A program made the translations under genes and the position numbers. A stretch of DNA of 5,199 nt from Deltaproteobacteria bacterium (GTDB lineage Bacteria > Desulfobacterota > Dissulfuribacteria > Dissulfuribacterales > QOAL01): positions 1 to 5,199 of the forward strand of contig JALSKY010000013.1 in assembly GCA_026988585.1 (NCBI GenBank), read 5' to 3'. Positions 1-5,199 of the stretch are shown here, piece after piece (within the stretch, counting starts at the first letter, position 1; every line of letters begins with the position of its first letter). The notes under the pieces are model-generated. The model was not told where the DNA came from. It saw only the letters and a program-made list of their open reading frames with translations, and searched no databases.

Positions 1-580
1 ATCTTCCCAGAATTCCCTCATCCCTTACACACCCCTGAACAACTGCCTTTATTATGAAAAAAACAGAACAACAGCGCAAAAATAACCCTACCAGTTCAAT
101 TTTAATGTTAACCACACAGACGTGCCGAAAAAAATGACAACAGTCACCGTGCTTGTGTCAAAAAAAACAACAAAAAAAGGGTTGAAAGATAAAAAAATTT
201 AATAAAAAGGAAATGCTAACATTGACCTAAAAAAGATGATAATTTCTTAATATAACTGCATGGCAGTGTCAAAAATGGTTTCAGTCGATTTCTTCCTCTT
301 CTCCGTCTTTTTTTCAACAAACCGGTAACCGTTAAAAAAGACGTGATTTTTTCTGACCCCATATTGCTAACTCCTCAAAAAAAAGAGTTTTTTTCAAGGA
401 ATACTTTTTCTTTCAGAAAAACAGAAGGTTATGATGTTAATCAACAAACCTCCATATTTTCAAAAACTTCTATTTTCGCAAAAAACCTCCTTAAATCTCC
501 TTTTTTCATCATAATGACCGGATCGAGAGTTCTTACTTTACAGTTGAGCAAACCGTTGCCATCTGGCATATTCCCCTGAT
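1..580. other. AT-rich non-coding region upstream of the HD-domain gene
   Basis: This stretch has no gene I can support. From about base 46 it is clearly AT-rich, with many A and T runs and stops in all frames, unlike the more balanced coding DNA after 581. It must carry the expression signals of the HD-domain gene, but I found no convincing -35/-10 pair. TTGACC at 222-227 is followed by TAATAT at 248-253, a 20-base spacing that is too wide. Two copies of GTGTCAAAAA (155-164 and 266-275) and an inverted repeat (304-343) are present. Bases 1-57 are less AT-rich and could be the edge of a neighbouring gene. One option is a + strand reading that ends at TGA 55-57. The other is a - strand gene starting at ATG 21-19. 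Neither can be decided here. Confidence 0.6.
304..343. repeat. A/T-rich inverted repeat in the leader of the HD-domain gene
   Basis: The left arm at 304-318 (CGTC, seven T, CAAC) is complementary to the right arm at 331-343 (GTT, six A, GACG), apart from two unpaired bases in the left arm. The 12-base loop contains the palindrome ACCGGT. A run of six T follows at 347-352. The geometry resembles a weak rho-independent terminator or an attenuator-like hairpin about 240 bases before the HD-domain start. The stem is mostly A-U pairs, so it would be only modestly stable. It could also be a protein-binding site. The repeat is seen directly; its role is inference. Confidence 0.45.
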
Positions 581-1261
581 ATGAACCAGATGAATCCAAG
601 GGACTGCATAGCCCTGTTAAGATCACACAGGGTGCCGGTTCATATTATAAGGCACTCGGTACAGGTGTTCAAAGTTGCCGTTTTTTTGACACACATGATC
701 AACAGGAACCATGAACACCATCTATCCCTGGATATAGGACTTATAGCCCAGGGGGCCCTTCTGCACGACATAGCAAAGCCCATAGAGATAAAGAGGGGTT
801 TTACAGGGACTGGCCATGCAGAAATGGGCGGTGAGATCCTGAAAGCTATGGGGCACAGAAGCATTGCCCGGATAGTAAGGCAACATGTTCAGCTTGACCG
901 CCCTGTCTCCTGCTATGAAAGGCCTGATGAGTCACTTATTGTCAATTATGCAGACAAACGGGTCAAACATACAGAGATAGTCACCTTGGATGAGAGGTTT
1001 TCTGACTTGATGGTACGTTATGGCAGGACAGAAGAGGCACGCAACAGGATGGAAAGGATGTACCATGAGACAAGGGCAATGGAAGAACTGCTACAACGAT
1101 ACATAGCCCCGGTGCATGATTCAACCTGCCATTTTCCGGATTTTCTGAATGTTTCCGGCAGCCATTTCAGAAAGATATATGAAAAACATCTCTTCAGTTC
1201 CGCTTCAACCACCTGTAAAGAAACTGCAGCGAAACAACACCGCAACAAAAATAAAATATAG
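581..1261 (+). CDS. HD-domain metal-dependent phosphohydrolase, substrate unknown
   Basis: This 226-residue soluble protein has the full set of HD-superfamily metal ligands, in the HDIG style. His25 lies in RHSVQVF, His62-Asp63 in ALLHDIAKP, His79 in GHAEMGGEIL, His102 in RQHVQL and Asp125 in YADKRV. Members of this superfamily hydrolyse phosphomonoesters or phosphodiesters, often of nucleotides, using divalent metals. The real substrate cannot be told from sequence. The domain fills about residues 15-145; after it come a charged helical stretch (145-175) and a basic tail ending in KQHRNKNKI. There is no signal peptide or membrane segment. ATG 581 is the first ATG after the in-frame stop at 545-547, and ATG 590 is an alternative. 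Neither has a visible Shine-Dalgarno sequence. The next gene starts 17 bases after the stop, so the two are probably cotranscribed. Confidence 0.87.
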   Translation: MNQMNPRDCIALLRSHRVPVHIIRHSVQVFKVAVFLTHMINRNHEHHLSLDIGLIAQGALLHDIAKPIEIKRGFTGTGHAEMGGEILKAMGHRSIARIVRQHVQLDRPVSCYERPDESLIVNYADKRVKHTEIVTLDERFSDLMVRYGRTEEARNRMERMYHETRAMEELLQRYIAPVHDSTCHFPDFLNVSGSHFRKIYEKHLFSSASTTCKETAAKQHRNKNKI

Positions 1262-1278
1262 ATGAAAGAGGGAATAAG

Positions 1279-1986
1279 ATGAGAAACAGGCTGACCTTTT
1301 TGGGACATGCAACCTTCAGAATAGTAACAGAACAGGGGTTAAAGTTATGGATAGATCCCTGGCTGGACAACCCCCAGGCCCCGGCATCCATCCGTGACGA
1401 CATGGATGCAGACATTATTCTGATAACCCATGCACACAGCGACCATATGGGGAACTGTATCGAGATGGCCTCATCATCATCTACTGAGGTGATAGCCATC
1501 CATGAGATACAGCAATATCTGCTCACCAAGGGCCTGCCCAATGTAACCGGAATGAATATCGGGGGAAGCTATTCCACCAAGGGGATAACCATAACCATGG
1601 TTCCGGCCATTCACAGCTCCTCCATACAGGATGAAGGGGAGCTGATATATGGCGGAGAGGCAGCAGGTTTCATAATCACCTTGGAAAACGGCTCCACAAA
1701 GATCTATCACGCTGGGGACACTGCCCTTTATGGCGACATGGCCATGATAGGAACCCTTTACAGGCCGACTGTAGCCCTGCTGCCCATAGGAGACCACTAT
1801 GTCATGGGGCCCAAGGAGGCTGCTTATGCCTGCAGGCTTCTCTCTCCAAAGATTGTAGTGCCCATGCACTATGGCACATTTCCAGTCCTCACTGGTACTG
1901 CCCGGGAGTTCGAAAGGGAACTGAAGGCCCAGCACAGCGATGCCAACCTTGCAGCCATGGCCCCTGGAGAGACCATAGAGGTGTGA
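1279..1986 (+). CDS. UPF0173-type metal-dependent hydrolase (metallo-beta-lactamase fold)
   Basis: This 235-residue cytoplasmic protein belongs to the UPF0173 family of small metallo-beta-lactamase-fold hydrolases. Members are widespread but have no settled substrate. Typical marks are present in order: FLGHATF (7-13), DPWLDNP (26-32), the metal-binding THAHSDHMGN (50-59, ligands His51, His53, Asp55, His56), MNIGG (92-96), AIHSSS with His112, YHAGDT with Asp147, LLPIGDHYVMGP (167-178) and PMHYGTFP with His197. The full ligand set for a two-metal site is therefore intact. Length is normal for the family and the C-terminal PGETIEV ending is typical. ATG 1279 has a good ribosome binding site, GAGGG at 1268-1272, six bases upstream. 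The gene follows the HD-domain gene by 17 bases, which suggests an operon of two metallohydrolases. It converges with pabC. Confidence 0.94.
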   Translation: MRNRLTFLGHATFRIVTEQGLKLWIDPWLDNPQAPASIRDDMDADIILITHAHSDHMGNCIEMASSSSTEVIAIHEIQQYLLTKGLPNVTGMNIGGSYSTKGITITMVPAIHSSSIQDEGELIYGGEAAGFIITLENGSTKIYHAGDTALYGDMAMIGTLYRPTVALLPIGDHYVMGPKEAAYACRLLSPKIVVPMHYGTFPVLTGTAREFERELKAQHSDANLAAMAPGETIEV

Positions 1987-2005
1987 GAAAGATAATTTAA
2001 ATGTG

Positions 2006-2046
2006 AGGGGGCGGGAGGCCACAAGGCAGATGAGGAGTTGCCCCCT
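2006..2046. terminator. GC-rich stem between the convergent hydrolase and pabC genes, possible terminator
   Basis: The 98-base gap between the two convergent stop codons contains perfect 7-base complementary arms, AGGGGGC (2006-2012) and GCCCCCT (2040-2046). Inside is a smaller GGCA/TGCC pairing. A competing pairing exists between GGCC at 2017-2020 and GGCC at 2049-2052, with a C run reaching 2060. No clean T tract follows on either strand; on the - strand side there is only an A/T-rich stretch (about 1990-2004). It may act as a shared end-of-transcript structure, but it does not look like a classical intrinsic terminator. Confidence 0.3.
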
Positions 2047-2084
2047 GAGGCCGGCCCCCCATACCCTGCAGAAGATCTCAAACG

Positions 2085-2858
2085 CTATACGCCATTATGC
2101 CCACGAATATAGATGGCTGGCAGCAGCCCCCTTACAGAATTGCCAAGATATATCTCTTCTGCCCTGTCAAGGTCATCAGGCACCAGGAGCTCTTCCCTGG
2201 CCTCTTTCCTCTCTAAGAGATGTTGCCGGAGTACCCCCGGCAGTACCTTGCAGGAGAGAGGCGGCGTGAGCAGCAGGGGTTCATCTTTTAATCTCAAGAA
2301 TATGTTGGTTATGGTCCCCTCTGAAAGATGCCCGTGACCATCCAGAAAAACCGTTTCAAAAAGCCCCTTTCCCCTCAATCCCTGACGGTGTCTGTCAAAA
2401 AAGGATCTCATGGTGGTCTTGTGGTAAACCAGCTCTTCAGGGTCTGACCGGACCTGAGTGCAGAGACAGAAACGGACAGGCAGATCCAGCTCCTGCAGCC
2501 ACTGCCAGGAGAGATCCAGGCCATCTCCATAGAGCACCAGTCTTGTCCTGGCAGGAACAGTTTTGCCTGTACTTATAATTTTCCTGGCAACATCGGCCAG
2601 GGCGGAAAGGATATCTTCCCTGGAAAATGGAAGGCTGAAAAATTCCGCTGACCTCTCTATCCTCTGGAGATGGAGGTCCAGAAGCCAGTAGCCATGAAGT
2701 AACCCTTCACCATCCATCTGGTCAGAACCTGTCTGGTCGCCCTGCAGAGATGATGCTGTCAGCCAGGGATCAAACCTGAAGGTCTCTATCAGGCCAAACC
2801 TCTCCAACCCCTTTCTGCCACCCTGTATCATCCCGGTTCTATTTTTCAATGATCTCAT
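2085..2858 (-). CDS. pabC: 4-amino-4-deoxychorismate lyase (class IV aminotransferase fold)
   Basis: PabC uses pyridoxal phosphate to split 4-amino-4-deoxychorismate into 4-aminobenzoate and pyruvate, the last step of the folate precursor branch. The 257-residue protein has class IV aminotransferase marks: LIETFRFD near residues 23-30, HLQRIERSA (63-71), the likely PLP lysine Lys147 in YHKTTMR, SEGTITNIF (179-187), TPPL (198-201), LPGVLR (206-211) and GNSVRG (239-244). Length is near the usual 260-270. I chose ATG 2858 because it shares ATGA with the pabB stop and has AGGGG upstream, inside pabB. A TTG at 2885 would add nine residues. The adjoining pabB argues for a lyase over a branched-chain or D-amino-acid aminotransferase. 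The sequence resembles the C-terminal domain of fused PabB-PabC proteins. Translation is probably coupled to pabB. Confidence 0.9.
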   Translation of the reverse strand: MRSLKNRTGMIQGGRKGLERFGLIETFRFDPWLTASSLQGDQTGSDQMDGEGLLHGYWLLDLHLQRIERSAEFFSLPFSREDILSALADVARKIISTGKTVPARTRLVLYGDGLDLSWQWLQELDLPVRFCLCTQVRSDPEELVYHKTTMRSFFDRHRQGLRGKGLFETVFLDGHGHLSEGTITNIFLRLKDEPLLLTPPLSCKVLPGVLRQHLLERKEAREELLVPDDLDRAEEIYLGNSVRGLLPAIYIRGHNGV

Positions 2859-4297
2859 CCTGCCCTGCCCCTGATCAGGCAGCAATCCCTCTTTCTTTTC
2901 TGCAGCATCTTCAGTTGCGAAGATAAAAATCGTGCCTTTAGCAGGGTCTCCTCCAACTCCATCTCCGGCTTTGAGTCAATGGTTATGCCTGCACCAACAC
3001 CTATCCTTCCCTGGTTCTTTATAAATTCCAGGGTTCTGATGGCAACATTGAAGACCGCATTGCTCCCATAGGGCGCAATATAGCCCATGGCCCCTGTATA
3101 GATACCACGAGGCCCTTTCTCCAGGTCTGAGATGATCTCCATGGTCCGGATCTTGGGTGCACCGGTTATTGAGCCGCAGGGGAACAGTGCCTGAAAGATC
3201 TGTTGCCAGCCTGTATCAGCACGCAACCTTCCCTGGACAAGGGACACCATCTGAAAAAGGGTCTCATACTCCTCTATCCTGAACAGCTCAGGCACATGAA
3301 CACTGCCTGTCTCCGAGATGCGTCCCAGATCATTTCTTATCAGATCCACTATCATCACATTCTCTGCCCGATTCTTCATATCATTTTTAAGGGTCTTCCG
3401 GATATGTCTGTCCTCATCAGGGGCAGAACCTCGGGGGGCTGTTCCCTTCATGGGCATGGACGAGAGCCATCCATTATCCAGACGGAAAAAGAGCTCTGGA
3501 GAAAGGGACAAAATGCGATATGGAGCATTGTTCACATAGGCACTGAATGAGACCGGCTGCCTCTGCCACAGATGAAAGAAGAGTGATGCAGGATTACAGT
3601 AGACGGCAAACTCCCCTGATATGGTGTAGTTCACCTGGTATGTATCCCCTGCCCTTATCAGGTTATGGATATCTTCTATTGCCTGGCAAAATTCTTGTGA
3701 AGAGATGGGAAAGGAGATCTCAGGCTCATTGCCCTCCCTGCACCAACGGGACTGGAAGAAATCCTCTGAAATCCGGTTGCACGCCGAGAGAAAGGAGGCC
3801 CTGTCCAGGACCTGACAGCTCTCATAGAGGCCCAGCCAGGCAAGGGGTGCCGGGCAGCCTCGGGCCTTCTGGATGAACCGGGCCTCTGAATCCGGTGCTG
3901 ACGGGATATCAGAAAAGATCTTCTGTCTGAGCCTGGGTTCCAGAAGAGCCCCAAATTCATAGGAGAACCAGCCTGCAGTAAAAAATCCGGCGTTCAAGGC
4001 GGCTTCCAGTCTTGAGAAGAATGGTACGAGATCCTTGGTGGAGCTGCAGGTGATGGTCTCAACAGGGTTGGCAAAGAGAAGGGCGGAACCAGCAGGTCCA
4101 AAACCATAGAGAGGGCTGCACGGTACGGGACCTGACTCTGTTGCAGGATGGGAAACAGACTGAGGCCGGATTTCAGGATCTGAACAGGCGGGACCGAGCA
4201 GCACAGTGCCCTGTTTCTCCAGGGCATCCAACAAATGGTCTGCCAGGCCCCCTGGATGGAGACCACTTTCATATATCCATTTCTCTCCAGGTGCCAT
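2855..4297 (-). CDS. pabB: Aminodeoxychorismate synthase component I
   Basis: PabB converts chorismate and ammonia (normally supplied by the PabA glutaminase) to 4-amino-4-deoxychorismate. The 480-residue protein has a variable N-terminal half that includes GWFSYEFGALLEPRL (109-123), then the chorismate-binding domain from about residue 200. Diagnostic marks are AGDTYQVNYT (216-225), LSPELFFR (265-272), PMKGTAPRG (282-290), NRAENVMIVDLIRNDLGR (309-326), PCGSITGAPK (373-382), YTGAMGY (400-406), FNVAIRTL (416-423) and VGAGITIDS (434-442). Lys284 in PMKGT marks an aminodeoxychorismate synthase; anthranilate synthases have Ala there (PIAGT). ATG 4297 has an in-frame TGA just upstream, so no earlier start is possible. 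GGAGG (4316-4312) lies about 13-14 bases away, which is rather far. The stop overlaps the pabC start by ATGA. No pabA is in the window, so ammonia must come from an amidotransferase encoded elsewhere, possibly one shared with tryptophan synthesis. Confidence 0.96.
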   Translation of the reverse strand: MAPGEKWIYESGLHPGGLADHLLDALEKQGTVLLGPACSDPEIRPQSVSHPATESGPVPCSPLYGFGPAGSALLFANPVETITCSSTKDLVPFFSRLEAALNAGFFTAGWFSYEFGALLEPRLRQKIFSDIPSAPDSEARFIQKARGCPAPLAWLGLYESCQVLDRASFLSACNRISEDFFQSRWCREGNEPEISFPISSQEFCQAIEDIHNLIRAGDTYQVNYTISGEFAVYCNPASLFFHLWQRQPVSFSAYVNNAPYRILSLSPELFFRLDNGWLSSMPMKGTAPRGSAPDEDRHIRKTLKNDMKNRAENVMIVDLIRNDLGRISETGSVHVPELFRIEEYETLFQMVSLVQGRLRADTGWQQIFQALFPCGSITGAPKIRTMEIISDLEKGPRGIYTGAMGYIAPYGSNAVFNVAIRTLEFIKNQGRIGVGAGITIDSKPEMELEETLLKARFLSSQLKMLQKRKRDCCLIRGRAG

Positions 4298-4385
4298 CTG
4301 TCAGCCTGTTTCCTCCCTCAGAGCTCATCTCCTGCACAAGATGATCATACAGAGCGCTCAAGTAAGCAATAAAATCATGATAAAA

Positions 4386-4413
4386 AATATACGAGGGGGT
4401 TGTGTTATTACAA
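4386..4413 (-). promoter_or_regulatory. Candidate sigma-70 type promoter for pabB-pabC
   Basis: Read on the - strand, TTGTAA (4413-4408) is a 4/6 match to the -35 consensus. TATATT (4391-4386) is a 5/6 match to the -10 consensus, and the spacer is 16 bases. Transcription would start near 4379, giving a leader of about 80 bases before pabB ATG 4297. That leader contains the palindromes ATCATGAT (4374-4381) and GAGCGCTC. A perfect TATAAT on the same strand at 4423-4418 lacks a -35 partner at normal spacing. This is a consensus match by eye only. Confidence 0.4.
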
Positions 4414-4474
4414 GGAAATTATATCCCAGATTGTGCACTACGAAAGAGGGCAAAAATGAATTGCAATCCAGGGT

Positions 4475-4503
4475 TTGACTTTTGAACCAGGGTTCAGTAG
4501 TTT
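4475..4503 (+). promoter_or_regulatory. Candidate purA promoter with internal palindrome
   Basis: TTGACT at 4475-4480 matches 5/6 of the -35 consensus. TAGTTT at 4498-4503, 17 bases later, is only a 3/6 match to the -10. Inside the spacer is the palindrome GAACC-AG-GGTTC (4484-4495), where a repressor could block polymerase. The same zone repeats CCAGGGTT (4468-4475 and 4487-4494) and TTTGAC (4474-4479 and 4501-4506). The leader would be about 35 bases. The repeats are seen directly; promoter and operator roles are inference. Confidence 0.35.
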
Positions 4504-4544
4504 GACGGGTTGGATTGATTTAGATTTCCAAAGGGGTCTTGTTA

Positions 4545-5199
4545 ATGGCAACAGTCATAATTATCGGCACCCAGTGGGGTGATGAGGGAAAAGGCAAGAT
4601 AGTCGATCTCCTGACCAACTACAGTGACATGATAGTCAGGTTCCAGGGAGGAAACAATGCAGGTCACACCCTGGTGGTAGAGGGCAGGCAATTCATATTC
4701 CATCTGATTCCTTCCGGCATACTTTATGAAGACAAGCTTTGTGCCATAGGTAACGGCGTGGTCCTTGACCCAGGGATTCTCATTTCTGAAATGGATGGTC
4801 TTGCAGCTTCAGGACTTCCTGTAGGGCCTGACAGACTGAAGATAAGCGGCAATGCCCATCTGATCATGCCATACCATACTGCACTGGATCTTGCGAGAGA
4901 GGCTGCCAAGAGTGATGGCAAGAAGATTGGAACTACAGGCCGGGGGATTGGTCCATGTTACGAGGACAAAATCGTCAGGAACGGCATCAAGGTAGAAGAT
5001 CTGCTCGACCCTATACTTTTCAGAGAGAAGCTGGAGGACAATGTTCAGGAAAAGAATTTCATCCTGAAGGAGCTCCTCAATGCTGAGACCCTGGATGCAG
5101 AGGCCATCTACCAGGAGTACATGGGTTATGCTGAAAAACTGGAACCATATATCCAGAACATTTCTGTCCTGATCCATAAGAGCAGGAAGGCCGGAAAAA
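4545..5199 (+). CDS. purA: Adenylosuccinate synthetase, N-terminal half (runs off the window)
   Basis: PurA joins IMP and aspartate using GTP to form adenylosuccinate, the first committed step from IMP to AMP, in the cytosol. The 218 complete codons present are about half of the usual ~430 residues; the gene continues past base 5199. Visible marks are the GTP/IMP-binding GTQWGDEGKGK (8-18) with catalytic Asp13, FQGGNNAGHTLV (33-44) with catalytic His41, SGNAHLIMPYHTALD (101-115) and IGTTGRGIGPCYEDK (128-142). Cys138 takes a position that is more often Ala, a mild variation. ATG 4545 gives the canonical start MATVIIIGTQWG and is preceded by AGGGG (4532-4536) at 8 bases, a good ribosome binding site. 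The gene diverges from pabB-pabC across a 247-base spacer and probably has its own promoter. Confidence 0.98.
   Translation, partial: MATVIIIGTQWGDEGKGKIVDLLTNYSDMIVRFQGGNNAGHTLVVEGRQFIFHLIPSGILYEDKLCAIGNGVVLDPGILISEMDGLAASGLPVGPDRLKISGNAHLIMPYHTALDLAREAAKSDGKKIGTTGRGIGPCYEDKIVRNGIKVEDLLDPILFREKLEDNVQEKNFILKELLNAETLDAEAIYQEYMGYAEKLEPYIQNISVLIHKSRKAGK

Noticed and set aside
257..285. Sigma-54 promoter (TGGCA near 261)
   Set aside because: The required GC-type second element at the correct spacing is absent.
1477..2022. 181-codon open frame on the - strand
   Set aside because: It lies antisense to the intact UPF0173 hydrolase gene and shows no recognised motif; the + strand reading is fully explained by family motifs.
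2003..2269. 88-codon + strand frame starting at GTG
   Set aside because: It overlaps the convergent spacer and the 3' part of pabC in antisense, is rich in Pro/Arg/Ala from GC composition, and has no motif.
2856..2885. TTG start for pabC at 2885, or a programmed frameshift joining pabB to pabC
   Set aside because: The ATG at 2858 gives a textbook ATGA overlap with a purine-rich ribosome site, and I saw no clear slippery heptamer followed by a stem.
3203..3876. Several + strand frames of 73-115 codons
   Set aside because: All are antisense to the conserved chorismate-binding region of pabB and look like shadow frames.
4418..4423. Perfect TATAAT on the - strand as the pabB -10
   Set aside because: No acceptable -35 lies 16-18 bases upstream and there is no extended TG motif; the pair at 4386-4413 fits better.
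4724..5177. - strand frames of 65 and 122 codons
   Set aside because: They are antisense to purA, whose conserved motifs account for the + strand reading.

Overview
The window is a chromosomal housekeeping segment from a bacterium. The best guess is a delta-proteobacterial or Desulfobacterota-type anaerobe. That guess rests only on protein style (PurA, PabB, PabC), roughly balanced GC in the genes with frequent ATA and AGG codons, and AT-rich spacers, so it is weak. No mobile element, CRISPR array, tRNA or rRNA gene is visible.

Layout: bases 1-580 are AT-rich and carry no gene I can support. They hold A/T tracts, an inverted repeat (304-343) and a doubtful 78-codon leader ORF. Next come two co-directional + strand genes 17 bases apart: an HD-domain phosphohydrolase (581-1261) and a UPF0173-type metallo-beta-lactamase-fold hydrolase (1279-1986). 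A 98-base convergent spacer with a GC-rich stem separates them from the - strand pair pabB (4297-2855) and pabC (2858-2085), which overlap by ATGA. A 247-base divergent spacer follows, holding candidate promoters for both directions. The window ends in the first half of purA (4545 onward, +).

Function: PabB and PabC catalyse successive steps from chorismate to 4-aminobenzoate, a folate precursor. The amidotransferase PabA is not present here. PurA catalyses the first committed step from IMP to AMP. The HD and UPF0173 proteins are both predicted metal-dependent hydrolases. They probably share one transcript, but their substrates cannot be read from the sequence.

Nothing here is convincingly a new biological system. 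The points most worth checking are the HD/UPF0173 pair with its odd leader, the split and coupled pabB-pabC arrangement, and a palindrome inside the candidate purA promoter.
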